From Leptodactylus fallax (taxonomy: Eukaryota > Chordata > Amphibia > Anura > Leptodactylidae), in assembly GCA_947044405.1 (NCBI GenBank), contig CAMRHE010000196.1, positions 3,753,918-3,817,917 of the forward strand: DNA of 64,000 nt, in the 5' to 3' direction. The position numbers were made by a program, and so were the translations under genes. The notes beneath the pieces were generated by a model that worked only from the letters and a program-made list of their open reading frames with translations, was not told the origin of the DNA and did no database searches. This document shows positions 23,430-36,430 of the stretch, piece by piece (the stretch's first letter is position 1; each line of letters starts with the position of its first letter).

Positions 23430-26400
23430 CAACAAAAATGGAAAGAGGAAATGTCATAAATCACCCATTATTGTGAGAAATGAGGTCCAATTCTTCCACC
23501 TATCACAGGATCATCATATATTATCACACTGTAAGAGGTGGACACAGCCTGAGTGCTGGCCTCCTACCCCTGCACCTAAGGCATGTACCATGGATGGAAA
23601 ACCATCAACATAAAGATATATTTTGAAATCATTTCGCGAGACATGGTAACATTGTTTCAGCCTAGAACATAACCTTCCCTGAAGCCTTCCAGGAAACTTG
23701 GTATAGTTCACAAATATTGCCTTAGTCATCTTATGTCACCACTTTCCACATTTACACCTAGCAGAATAGCAGAATAAAATGCGTAAATGTGTAAAATGCT
23801 TTGAATCAACTGCTATTTTATATACCTTTGTATACTTTCTCACTTAGTCCCAATTGCTTGTTACTTTTAATTAGTTAAAACAGCTTAGCATCTACATCAC
23901 ATCCCTTGAGACAGTAGAGCAAGAAATATCACAGACTTGTAAAGGCTCAGTAGGGGGCACCCACAGTAATTAAAATTCAATAAAATGTGATAAAAAATTA
24001 ACTTCCTTTGTTGATTTTTAAATAATTATCTTACTGCTCATTTTCCTATATTGTTAATGCTCGGTGTACTAGTAACGGCAGATACAGTACTGTACAATAG
24101 TTTTATGACCTTTATAGAAAAAAAAGACTAAGAGATATTAGATTTTAATTGACCACAGTATAGTATTTAGTGAAAGATAAAAACTTCTAAAGTGTCTATT
24201 CATCAACTTTGAAATTTTATAGTTGTTTTTTGTTTATCATATATTTCCCTTGAAAATTCATTAGCCTATTTTTATTACATACTTGTATTTTGGACAAAAC
24301 TAGATTTCATCATTTTAAGATGCATCTGATATTTTAATTTGTAAAAAATGTCATCTTTAATTATGAAAAAGTAAAATTATTGCTTTCAAATACACCACCA
24401 ATACTAATCTAACACAACCACTAGCTAAGTCCACCTGCCACTCCCTAGATCAAGCATTCATCCTCACAACTTACCCGACACTAGGAACCATTTCTTAAAA
24501 CTGCTCATAAGTGGGTGAAACCTCCTCATCCTATTGACTCCCAGACTCCCCTCTTTGAACCAGAACAGAGAGCCACACTTGTAGTACACTTTGTAGGACA
24601 CTTTGTTGGATACACATGTAGTGGACGCCATCTGACTGGAAGTAAATGTCAGAGATTGAAGTATCCCCTAAATCTTTGATAAGTCTCAATCTATACATTC
24701 AGAAAATGACTATTGGATGGTCAGATACACAGATGTGCCTATTGCAATACACTTTTACATAGATATGATAACACACAAGTGATACATTATCTATCATGTC
24801 TATCTTTTGCAGGCTATGCAGGCTGGATCTTATGCTCTATTCTTAAAGGGTTGAATAACAAGATCACATTGATTTATTTGTAAACCTCAGTAATAAGCAG
24901 ATCTGATGGTCCAAAGTACTCACTGGGGGAATTTACTAAAATAGGTATTTAAATTTTTTGGCACCAAAGTGCTATATTTTTGGAGAAAAGCTCTGTCCTC
25001 CAAACGTGTGCCACTTTTTCTATCTTCTGACCTTCTTGCCACTTCGCCAAGTGGATAGAGATGAAGGTGGGCCAGGGTATGGACGCCTTGACATGACAGA
25101 TTTACTATAACTCAAGCCAGAAAACTGTTATTATACCTGAAATTTATGCCAGATCATCTCTTGTATAGATTTTGCTTTTGGTGCATGGGATCTCCCAAGA
25201 TGCATAATAATTATTAAGAAGTCAGAGCCTCTTAATATGTCTGGGGCATCTCTCACTAGTGGGGGAAACAGCAGTCTTAATAAATCCTCCCCCCATTCTC
25301 CCATACCTCTACACACCTGGACTCTCAGCTCAACTGAGAAGAAAGAACGTAATGTCTATGGCCAGCCAAAATGTACCAAAATGTGCCAAAAATATTTGTG
25401 GCACTAAAGACTCAAAATAGGATGCTGACAATGTATCACAGGAAGCCACAATCAGAATGTGCCATAACTAGTTATATCTGTCTACTCCAAAGAAAGCAGC
25501 TATACATATCTAAGAACATATGTACCCCAACCCAACCTGTACTTTTTTGTAAAATAAAATATGAATATAAATAAATTCCACATTCCAATATATTGAGCAA
25601 AGGGGAGTGGAGAAGGAGGATGTAATGGCCACTCAATTCTTATAGTATCTCACGGGAATATTAAGGACATATGCAGCTGTAGTTTTAATGGTAATGGCCA
25701 AAAATACTTAATGTCAATGAGGATTTTCTTCTCCTGCCAAGAGAACAGCTTGCTTAGGTCTATATAGAATAATCGGATTAGTATTGCACACTGTGAACTA
25801 TGAGTTATCCTACCAGATATCAAGCAGCTTAAGCACCTCAGCATTAAAACCTGAATCTATGTATTCCCTTCAGTAAAAATACTTTAACCAGTTGAGGGCA
25901 CAATAATAATAAAAACCCATGATCCGAGATCAGCGCTGGCTAACCTTTGCTATGTAATGTTTGACTCGGCTACTTTTCTTCCTTTCACAATGTGATGTTT
26001 TTGAAGTCAGGTAGCTAGGGCTTGATAAATGAAATCTTGTAGTACAAACGTATTCATTACACATGGTGCAAGAGGATAATTGTAGGGCACAGGAAAGTTT
26101 CATTAGTTGCTGTCACAACATTCTTCTATGTGTTCATCTTCCACTGTGCTTTACGAGAGCTCACAATGTGACCCAGCACGCTGTCATTTTATCCTAACAA
26201 GTAAATTTGATTCTTTAATTCATGATCAGAAATACAAAAGGTTCAGCAATTTCTAATTAGCAAATCTATTGAAAGTAAATGAGCTTAGCCAGATGCCATG
26301 CTCTGAAACCAAGCAAAACCAATTCCGACTTTTATCCTTTAGGTTTTATCATTTATTTACTGAAACTGTTCCCTTTGTGCATATGATGCCTGTGAAAACA

Positions 26401-27012
26401 AGGCAAAATGAGGAGAAAAAACAGCAATACATCTTTTCCTTATAGATTTTTGTGACTTTGATGCCAATATAAATCTTATGTTGGCTTATTTTTTTCTCCG
26501 AAACTGTCTCTTCGGAATTAAGATTACCGGCAGTCAAAGTGGTTTTATACCGCTACTAATTATCATGACTATGGAGTGTGCAGAGCCATGAGGATTTTCA
26601 GTAGTTAGGCTAGATACGGGATGAGTCTATATTGTCCCTGCTGTATAGCTGGTTTGGGGTATGAGATATCTAGCTTTATGACAAAAGGCACATTGAAAAG
26701 TAAAATTATACTAGAAAAGCGCAAATAATTAAAAAAAAAAAAGTTGTGCTGATAATTACCAATTACTTTCCTAAAACCTCATGTACACAACTACGTACAA
26801 ATGTAGCAGAATTAATCCGAACTTCTGCAATTGGTTAAACTGCTGCAGTGTGATATCTTATCACAGAAGAGAATAAAAAAACTGTGAAAAGTCGATGGAA
26901 AAACATTTGTTGATGACTTTTAATTGGATTTTGTTGTCTCCTGTGATAAGATATACAGCAATTTAACCAATTACATAAGTTCAGGTTAACTCTTCTACAT
27001 CTGTATATTATA
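23425..27012. other. EDIL3 intron 1, unique sequence
   Basis: No gene and few repeat signatures in 3.6 kb. The part from about 25990 to 26330 has balanced composition and homeodomain-like TAATTAG cores, so a conserved non-coding element is possible but not shown. Confidence 0.5.
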
Positions 27013-28412
27013 CAGTGGCCTAAGTATCGCTGTAGCAGTTGCAAGGCCCATAACCTTAGGGGGCCCTGTGGGTCGCTGCTGCTTTATTTTTTTTAATAGG
27101 CCACTACCTGCTAGAATAATCCCAGCATGTAACGGGCCCTGTTTACTTACCGATCCCCTGGAGGGAAGAAGGGGAAGCGGAGGCGGCTGTAAGCAGGAGC
27201 GGGGATTGATAAGTAAGGTCGCGGGCCCGCGGCAACAGTATTTGTTGGACAAACCCCAACAAATACTGCTATTATTATACTCTGGGACCTCTAAAGACCC
27301 CGAGTATAATGATTGGAGGCCCAGGGGAAGTGAGCAAACACAAAAACCAGTGTTACGCACCTCTTCTCTGTAGTGAAGTCAGAGAGGTTACATGGGTCAG
27401 GCTGGCGTCGCAACGCATAATGACACCAGTGTAATCCACATCTGTGACGTCAATACAGAGGGACAAAAACAGCAGGGAGTTGTGCAGGAGAGGTGAGTAA
27501 CACAATTTTTTTTGTTTTTCACCTTCCCTGGGCCTCTGTTCAGGCCCGAAAGTATAATTATAGTTTGTGTGTGGTGTGCTCCAAAAGTTTGCAATGAACG
27601 TAGGGCCACTAAGTGACATTATACTGTGTGAAAGGGTGGCTACAGGACATTATACTATATGCAGGGGCCACTATGTGACATTATATTGTGTGTAGGGGCC
27701 ACTATGGGACATTATACTGTGTGCAGGGGTTGCTATGGGATATTATACTGTGTGGAGGGGCTGCTATAGAACATTATACTGTGTGCAGGGGCCTCTATGT
27801 GACATTATATTGTGTGCAGGGGCCACTATGGGACATTATACTGTGTGCAGGGGTCGCTATGAGACATTATACTGTGTGGAGGTTCCGCTATATGACATTA
27901 TACTGTGTGCAGGGGCCTCTATGTGACATTATATTGTGTGGAGGGGCTGCTATAGAACATTATACTGTGTGCAGGGACCTCTATGTGACATTATATTGTG
28001 TGCAGGGGCCACTATGGGACATTATACTGTGTGCAGGGGTCGCTATGAGACATTATACTGTGTGGAGGGTCCGCTGTATGACATTATACTGTGTGCAGGG
28101 GCCTCTATGTGACATTATATTGTGTGGAGGGGCTGCTATAGAACATTATACTGTGTGGAGGGGCAGCTATGGGACATTATACTGTGTGCAGGGGCCTCTA
28201 TGTGACATTATATTGTGTGGAGGGGCTGCTATAGAACATTATACTGTGTGGAGGGGCAGCTATGGGACATTATACTGTGAGGAGGAGCTGCTATGTGTTG
28301 TTATACTGTTTGGAGGCTACATTTGTACATTACAGTGAGTGTAAATAGAGCGTTATACTTTGTTGAGGCCAGGAAAGGGGGCACCCCAAGTCAAAAGTTT
28401 GCTATGGAGTCC
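27013..28412. mobile_element. hAT-like element carrying a minisatellite, left end only clear
   Basis: The left end CAGTGGCCTAAGTATCGCTG, followed by a GGCCCATAACC and GGGGGCCCTG stretch, resembles hAT-type termini. The interior has a degraded CTCTGGGACC hairpin near 27280 and a long 31-bp minisatellite. The right terminus is uncertain: GGGGGCACCCCAAGTC near 28378 may be its decayed subterminal part. No transposase. Confidence 0.5.
27600..28310. repeat. 31-bp minisatellite, array 2
   Basis: About 22 copies of a unit GGGACATTATACTGTGTGCA followed by GGGGCCACTAT. The complement of the unit aligns with the units of arrays 1 and 3 (CAGTGGCCCC and CAGTATTATA cores). Higher-order order is visible: CCTCTATGTG, CTGCTATAGA and CACTATGGGA variants recur in blocks of several units, for example 27781-27960 repeated at 27961-28140. 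The long frame open across it is a by-product of the 31-bp period. Confidence 0.92.
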
Positions 28413-28714
28413 ATTCTTTGAGGCTGGAGGGGTCACTTTAAACACTAATATCTCATTTATTATAAAACATAGAACTTTGGTGGTGTCATATGAAAGATCA
28501 GATTCATTTTACCTTTATAATTTCCAGAGATATCTCCTGCTGAAAACATGGTTAGGACTGAATGTAGTTGCCACTGCACATAAATGTGCCAATCTTGACA
28601 ATGAAGGTAAAACTGTGACCATGGTGTTATAACTATCATAATATCATATAAATGTCATACTCTTTTGTATGACAGCAGAAACACTGTTCTGCATTGTGTA
28701 ATGCCTGAGATATA
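28413..28714. other. Intron with weak direct repeats
   Basis: Segments such as CATATGAAAGATCAGATTC and AATGTGCCAATCTTGAC recur in diverged form at 30500 and 30435 on the far side of the Tc1 copy. No gene. Confidence 0.4.
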
Positions 28715-30303
28715 CAACCTTTTGCCACATTCCAGGCTTCAAACATAAGGATATAAAATTAAATTTTTTTGGTTAAGAATCAACAACAAGTGGGACACAA
28801 TTGTGAAGTGGAACGAAATTTATTGGTTATTTTAAACTTTTGTAAAAAAATAAAAAACTGAAAAGTAGGGTGTGCTATATTATTCGGCCCCTTTACTTTC
28901 AGTGCAGCAAACTCACTCCAGAAGTTCAGTGAGGATCTCTGAATGATCCAATGTTGTCCTAAATGACTGATGATGATAAATATAATCCACCTGTGTGTAA
29001 TTAAGTCTCCGTATAAATGCGCCTGCTCTGTGATAGTCTCAGGGTTCTGTTTAAAGCACAGAGAGCATCATGAAGACCAAGGAACACACCAGGCACGTCC
29101 GTGATACTGTTGTGGAGAAGTTTAAAGCCGGATTTGGATACAAAAAGATTTCCCAAACTTTAAACATCCCAAGGAGCACTGTGCAAGCGATCATATTGAA
29201 ATGGAAGGAGTATCAGACCACTGCAAATATACGAAGACCCGGCCCTCCCTCTAACCTCTAAACTTTCATCTCAAACAAGGAGAAGACTGATCAGAGATGC
29301 AGCCAAGAGGCCCATGATCACACTGGATGAACTGCAGAGATCTACAGCTGAGGTGGGAGAGTCTGTCCATAGGACAACAATCAGTCGTACACTGCACAAA
29401 TCTGGCCTTTATGGAAGAGTGGCAAGAAGAAAGCCATTTCTCAAAGATATCCCTAAAAAGTCTTGCTTAAAGTTTGCCACAAGCCACCTGGGAGACACAC
29501 CAAACATGTGGAAGAAGGAGCTCTGGTCAAAATCGAACTTTTTGGCCACAATGCAAAACGATATGTTTGGCGTAAAAGCAACACAGCTCATCACCCTGAA
29601 CACACCATCCCCACTGTCAAACATGATGGTGGCAACATCATGGTTTGGGCCTGCTTTTCTTCAGCAGGGACAGGGAAGATGGTTAAAATTGATGGGAGGA
29701 TGGATGGAGTCAAATACAGGACCATTCTGGAAGAAAACCTGTTGGAGTCTGCAAAAGACCTGAGACTGGGACAGAGATTTATCTTCCAACAAGACAATGA
29801 TCCCAAACATAAAGCAAAATCTACAATGGAATGGTTCACAAATAAACGTATCCAGGTGTTAGAATGGCCAAGTCAAAGTCCAGACCTGAATCCAATCGAG
29901 AATCTGTTGAAAGAGCTGAAAACGGCTGTTCACTAACGCTCTCCATCCAACCTCACTGAGCTCGAGCTGTTTTCCAAGGAAGAATGGGCAAGAATTTCAG
30001 TCTCTCAATGTGCAAAACTGGTAGAGACATCCCTCAAGCGACTTGCAGCTGTAATCACAGCAAAAGGTGGCGCTACAAAGTATTAACTTAAGGCCGAATA
30101 ATTTGGCACGCCCCACTTTTCAGTTTTTTATTTTTTACAAAAGTTTAAAATATCCAATAAATTTCGTTCCACTTCACGATTGTGTCCCACTTGTTGTTGA
30201 TTCTTCAACAAAAAATTAAAATTTTATATCCTTATGTTTGAAGCCTGAAATGTGGCAAAAGTTTGAAAAGTTCAAGGGGGCCGAATACTTTCGCAAGGCA
30301 CTT
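28715..30303 (+). mobile_element. Tc1/mariner family D, copy 1
   Basis: The right end is complete (GGGGGCCGAATACTTTCGCA to GGCACTT, with TA following). The left end lacks about the first 38 bases of the terminal repeat and begins within CAACCTTTTGCCACATTCC. Inner repeat sequence (AACAACAAGTGGGACACAAT) is present at both ends. The transposase inside is broken in three places. The second copy is at 41711-43316. Confidence 0.85.
29070..30086 (+). pseudogene. Tc1 family D transposase, broken
   Basis: Starts MKTKEHTRHVRDTVVEKF with the helix-turn-helix region, then diverges from its sister copy at three points. First, a 7-bp tandem duplication near 29250 shifts frame and brings a stop. Second, a 10-bp deletion near 29530 removes the first catalytic Asp (sister LWSDETK) and shifts frame again. 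Third, a TAA at 29934-29936 ends the frame shortly after the NPIENLLKELK region. The second Asp (FQQDNDPKH) and the Glu are still recognisable. It cannot encode an active enzyme. Confidence 0.88.
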
Positions 30304-32052
30304 TAACTGTCTGTATAACACATCAACTTCTCTGAATTTCAGTGCAGGATTTCACAAAAAGGAGACAAAATCTGTTAATATAGTACAATGCACAATTTAT
30401 TAATGGCATCTGCTGCTACTGCATGTAAATATGCCAATCCTGACTGTGCTTTTCACTGGAGATATCTCTGAAAATAATACAGGTGATCTTGTTATCATAT
30501 GAAAGATACATATCTCATCTTCCATATGATATCAGAAGCGCAGTTTTTTTTTTATTTTATAATGCTTGAGATATAAGTGTTTGAAGTGATTTCTAATGCC
30601 AATAAAGAAACAGGAAACAGAAAGTTGATTTCAGCACAAGATTTCATGGAATGGAACCAAAATATGTTAATAAAGTATATGACAAAATTTAGTAATGACA
30701 CAAATGTTGCCAGAAAATAAAAAAGTTGTTCCAAAGTTTAGGTTCACTTTAGAGAGGCAATCTGATTTATGACTTATTTTTTGCTTTTCTTTACTACAAT
30801 AACTAAATGACTAAACTGGAGAAAACACATTACAAATTTTTATTAAACAGAACTGTGTGATACTTTTACTGAGGCGAATAAAGGCATCAAAAATGATAAC
30901 AAAGACTTAAATAATGTAATAAGCTCAAGTTGAGTAAATCCACAGAACTAAATTAGATCCCACTCAAGTTCAGTCTGAGACATGCATAAGAGCCCTTAAA
31001 TGTTAATTGTCTCTGTCTCATTTACACACAGAAATAGATTAATTTTCTTCTACCAGATATAAAATACGGGGCTGTTTATGCCTAACATGAAGAACAATAC
31101 TTTATTCTAGAAAGTCTTTGCATAAATTACACTCTTCAAAGCATAAATACACTCATTACTGAGACAGATGGACCTCAAAATACCCCAAAAATTCAATAGG
31201 ATCTCCACTGACATGATAAGTATTTTTCATGGACCAGGCTAGATAAAGCCTAGCAGTAACTTTTATTTCTACCAAAAGGATACTATTTACAAGGTGCAGT
31301 TAGGTGCACGTTAAAAATACTTTCTAAGATGAGTATCTGGTCATTGGGGCCCCAATGCTGGGACTCTCCTACAAATATAAGAATGGGCTTCTCATATTAC
31401 CCATTCCTCCTCAATGCATGACCATAGTGGTGAGACAAATGGAGAGTGAATATAGCTTGGGGTTGAGCATATGAGTTGTCGCTTCATTTAAAGAGGACCT
31501 TATATCACCTTCAACAACACCAAAGAAACTGCAGTTAGAATTGCTAACATACCCAAAAAGGGAGGGACCCAGTTTACTTGTCCTACTCACTACACCTCCC
31601 AAAGTGAAGAATAGATTAAAGTGAGTAGTGGTCAAGTATGAGCATTAATGTGCTGAAACTAACAGAAATGAATGCTTGAGAATGGTGGGGGCTAGAGAAG
31701 AAAATTCAAAGTGCACCAAAATAGGTGTAGCATTGCCTATTGAAGGATACAATGAGTTGGAGTTAGTGAAGTGAAAGGTCCTCTTTAAACTCTATAGCTA
31801 CATCTACATATCTACAGATATAGCCAAGTGTTATCTTTGTCAGCCCAAAAGACTTTGAATAAGGCATCAATGCTCATGCTTCACCACTACTCACTGTAAT
31901 CTATTCCTCACTTTGGGATGTGAATTAGGTCCCTCCCTTTTTAAGTATGTTACCAACTAACTGCAGTTTAGTTCTGTACAGGTTTTTTTGGGGGTAGCTT
32001 ACACTAGGAGATCATTTCTGTTATCACAAACCAATAAATCACATTCAGGATT
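30304..32052. other. EDIL3 intron 1
   Basis: No gene seen. AT-rich unique sequence. The open frame near 31411-31635 on the minus strand has no domain support. Confidence 0.5.
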
Positions 32053-32301
32053 GGCTCACACTAGCTCTGTCTCCCATTCCGCTTAAAATAGGCAGAGAGA
32101 AAAGTCCTGGAAGCAGAACTTTTCTCTCCGCCGATTTCAGCATAAAATTATCGGAAACTGGGCGGAAACCCGGCGGACCCCATTATAGTCTGTAGGGTCT
32201 GCGGGTTTCCGCGGGTAACCACTTTTTAAGCGGATAGGGTTTCCATTTTTCAGGTCCCCAAACAGACCCGAAGAACAGAAATCTGAATGCTAGTGTGAAC
32301 C
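32053..32301. mobile_element. MITE with CACACTAGC termini
   Basis: The left end GGCTCACACTAGC mirrors the right GCTAGTGTGAACC. Subterminal blocks AAGTCCTGGAAGCAGAACTT and GCGGAAACCCGGCGG with CGCGGGTAACC strengthen the foldback character. No clean target duplication was identified. Confidence 0.6.
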
Positions 32302-34110
32302 TAGCGACATTAACATAATACTCAACAACCAGATCCTACACTTAAAGATCATTATCTTATCAACTAAGCAGAAAACACACATATATGTCATTTGCTAAAT
32401 GAATTTACTGCATAGAATTAAGTTGCAGGTAACACTTTACATCAGGCACCAACTAAGGGTAAATAATGTCATGATTCCAATCTAAAGGCCAGCTCACTGC
32501 CCACTGGAGATTTACATGCCTGCTGTATGTACAACCTCAGCAACTTAACAGCATTCCATAAAATCACTAGCTTCACAGATACACAATGAAAGCAAGGTCC
32601 AAACAGAGGACTCCGGCCACTGGCTTACGTTTGTTGTCAGAATGCTTAAAGCCAGTCATACACATTAGATTTTTGTCAGACGAAATTCATCCATTTTGGC
32701 CAACAAATGGACAGAAATCTGATAGGTAGATGCTGCGTTCATGGCTGACTGATAGAAGACTTTAGTCCGTGCTGGAAATTTTAGGCTGGCTGTTGGCTGT
32801 AGTAACCAGTGTTTGACATGATGGGCTGGTTTGGGCCAATAATCAGCCAATTTTTGCATACTCGCTATCCTTCTTTTTAGTTGTCATTCAAACAATCACA
32901 TCACCAATTGGAAGGCTACACGGCGGCCATCTGAAACCTAATGAGTGGCCAACTTTACTCATAATAGGCTGAATGAGTAAAGCATTCGGCTGAAACATGG
33001 GGCTGGAGTTCTCTGTTTAGACTGTGTTTTATCTTTATATCTATAAAGCTACTATTTTTATGGGATATCTTCCAAATTGCTGGTCTTATATATTTATTGC
33101 TAAATGTTAAATTACTAGGTCATATGGTTGTCATGCACGGTAGTCCTCCACTAAGGGGCCTCCTCTATTAGCAATGATGGGGAGCCAATGCAAACATTGT
33201 CTCTCACTCTTCTGGGATCTTCTATATACCTGTTCCAGCCACTTTCTTTGAATAGCTTCCACATCATACCACATTTGTCAAAATTTCTCACAACTAAAAT
33301 ACTTGTTTGTTTCAGCTGCTTTATCATGTAATGTTTACCAAAAGTGAATAGAAGGACAATAGGGAAATCATATTTTTTTCACAATCATGGACAGGTGTAT
33401 TATAAGTTTTAAGATACCGTACAAACACCACTCTTACCGTGCTGCAATACCCCTTTAAATCCTTGCAAACAATATATTGTTTTTGTTACTATTCTTATTC
33501 AGTTTGTACGCCATATAAAAAAACCCGCTGTCTCAATTATACTGGCGCATGTCACATTTAAAGGGGTTCAGATAATGATTTTCTTATTAAAAGTAACGTT
33601 TAAAATACCATTTTACATGTGTCCAAACCCTCAATTGAATGATTCGCTTTGCACCACTGTACATCTCTTGAGGACTGGGTGACAGGTTTCTACAGTAAGA
33701 GAACCATTTGACACATTTAGAAAACGAAACCCTTGCTTTTATCACCCACTGAACTGGAAACAAATTACTATGTGGTAACTGTCAAGTGTATGATGCTGTT
33801 TGACAGCAGGCAGATAAGAAGTCAAGGCATAATAGATAACCAGTCAAGACAAAATACACAATAAAAAAGGTTAAATGGAAAAACCATCTTTACCAAATAA
33901 TACTAGCCTGCACGCAACATGCACTTTGCTTTTTCATATTTTGCTGTCATTCTCATTTGTGTTATTTTAGATATTTTTTTCCTTTTATTTATGTGGAACT
34001 GTTTTTGATAGAAATTGTATCTGTTCTGAACCTATAGAAATTGGTATAGAACTAAGATAGGAATATAATAAGCTTTCACTCATCATATGCTCACCTTTAC
34101 CTTACCATTG
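32302..34110. other. EDIL3 intron 1
   Basis: No gene seen. At about 32646 a MITE-like end GCCAGTCATACACATTAGAT begins; similar ends appear at 4677. A lone TTTAAAGGGGTTCAG end lies near 33561. Confidence 0.45.
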
Positions 34111-34473
34111 AAGGGGTTGTTTGACTTTTTTTTAAAAAAAATCTGTAATAGGACTGCTGAAGGAGGAAATAACATAAATCATATATAAACTTTACTCACC
34201 TCTCCCTGGATCTCCATTTCCAGCAGTGTCAGCTTTGGTCTAGGTGCTAGGTGACAGCTGCAGCCTATCACAGGCTCTGTAGCTTGCCATTTGTGAAGAG
34301 GTGACCACTGAGACGCATGAGTGGCTGCAGCAGTCACCTAGCAGTTGCCTAGAACCAACAATTTGGACCTGCCGCTACTGGAAATTGGGGAGAGGTGAGT
34401 ATTTTTTTTTTGTGTGTGTGTTCATAGCCCATTCAGCAGCCCTGTTCATCATTAAAAAAAGGGGTCAACCCCT
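34111..34473. mobile_element. TTAA-type foldback MITE (decayed ends)
   Basis: AAGGGGTTGTTTGAC on the left mirrors GTCAACCCCTT on the right. The flanking tetranucleotides are TTGA and TTAT, decayed forms of TTAA. Inner arms include CTTTACTCACCTCTCC with GGGAGAGGTGAGTA and GGTGACAGCTGC with GCTGCAGCAGTCACC. Confidence 0.65.
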
Positions 34474-36214
34474 TTATGAAGGATACACAATTTAATGGAG
34501 TTTTTGATGCCAAACATACTGGATATAAATTAAAAGAGGAGTATAAATAATTTCATTAGTATTTCCTTTACCTTTGCATTAGCTCCTGCCTTTGGCTAAG
34601 AAACAGCATTGAAAACTGCTACATAAATTGCATGAGTGAATTCTTTATTACACTTTATTTCTCTGATGCTGCTGTGTGTGTCCTAAACCTTTCTTTCTGT
34701 TTATTGGTGGAAAAATGATGATCACAAATAAAATGGTGGATAACCACTAGCTACCATAGTCACATATTAAGCAGGTATTACTTTTAACATGTCCTCCAGA
34801 ACCTTTGAGAAGGGTCACCAGTTCCATCTCGCCACAAGAATAGAACACTAGCAGAAAATCAGCATTCAAATATCTGGGTCCATGGAAAAGTAATTTTTAG
34901 ATGGTTTAACATAGACAAATTCAGACATATCTGAAAGCACCCGGTTTTGGAGAAACATGAGCTGAGAAGATTGATATATAGTTGATATATATAGTCCAGT
35001 GGGGGGTCCTATTTCATGATTGACAGCTATCTCTGTATGCACAATCATATAGAAAAGGCTGTCAGTCACTGAATTGATTTTCCTCTAAACCCATAGCCAT
35101 GGACTTGTTTTGGAAGTAGCATTTTCTTAGATGTGTTTGATCAGAGCAATGGAGGTACTTCAAAAAGGAACAAACAGTATGTCATTGATTTTGATCTCCT
35201 ATTGACAAGAACCAGGCATCATGGAAGATTTGCTGCACTGATTCTGTTCAATAATGGTAGACTGTGTTTAATAATGATATTGGTTACATTACACATGGTT
35301 ACGGTGGCTTCACTTCAGCTTACTGCCAGTAAATCTACTAAGCAATTTATTTTCATTGTCAATAAAACCAGCCGGATACCAAGTATAAATATGGTAGTTA
35401 AAGATATCTACTCCATAAAGTCACACTGAACATTTAACAACTCCATGACTTAGACACTGTCTTAGAGACATCGAATTCTATAGTGAACTTACTGTCATTA
35501 AATTACCTATTACTATAAATTATTGTGTATGTTAAATATAAAAATAAATTTGGTGTCTTCAGTGTTACCATATCACTATCTATATAACAATTAACATTAT
35601 AGTTATCACACTTGTTACTGAACCATCTTCACATTCTGACAGTTCTTGCTCTGTAGAGATCACTTTTCAGCTTATGTTGTCACTAGTCTTATCAGAAGTT
35701 TTGCAATAAAACATAACATCTCTAGTATTAAGCTAGAGGCAGATATTTTCAGATCAGACTATTTACAATGGGTGATGAAGAGAACTCAGACAACTCCTCC
35801 TCTCTCCTTAGGGAGCAATCTCCTATTTTCTCCATGTGCTGCCTCTAGCAGACATTATAACTGATATTCTCCATCTGCACACTCAAGAACAATAGAGAAT
35901 GAGAAATATAGTGGTAACAGAATAATAAGAGTTGGACATTTACTACTGCTTACCTGGCGCAGGTTAGTTTTCCTTCTGAATACTGTATTTGACTTCTAAT
36001 GTTCGCTTTAAGAATTAAAATAAAGTATGTTGTGCTTGGTACAGTTGTATCTTTGCATTACTGCAGGTTACAGCTCCTCACAATAGTTATGACTGTGGTT
36101 GTAATATTAAAGTGGCTTCATTATAGAAAACAAGGAGAGAAATAGAGAGGAGTGAACCAGTTAGTAAAGAGCTGTGTTCATTACACATTTTCCAAAAATG
36201 GGTTCACCACCTAT
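34474..36214. other. EDIL3 intron 1
   Basis: No gene or clear element seen. Confidence 0.5.
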
Positions 36215-36430
36215 GAATCATTATTATTTTCTGGGGTCTCTTTAGGACACAGAATATAATAATCAGAGGCCAAGGGGAGGTGTAGAAAATTATAAACAGA
36301 CCAGGAGAGGTGAGAGAATGAGAGTATAACTGTTTGTTATCTTCCCACTCTTAACCTGGGTCTCTGATTACTATACACTGCGGTCTGAAGAAACTACAGA
36401 GTATAATAACATCACTATCAGCTCAGACTG
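36215..36430. repeat. Degraded CAGACCCCAGAGTAT-family foldback
   Basis: Left TTATTATTTTCTGGGGTCTC with GAATATAATAATCAGAGGCC; right TCTCTGATTACTATACACTG with CTACAGAGTATAATAAC. Weak inverted arms of the same family as 19481-19524. Confidence 0.55.

Noticed and set aside
27600..28310. Regular repeats resembling a CRISPR array
   Set aside because: There are no unique spacers; units are contiguous 31-bp tandem copies in a vertebrate genome, and no cas genes are present.
27688..28338. 216-codon open frame with a Cys/Tyr-rich repeating product
   Set aside because: It lies wholly in the 31-bp minisatellite. A period not divisible by three and a unit without stops keep the frame open by chance; there is no start context, splice signal or homology.
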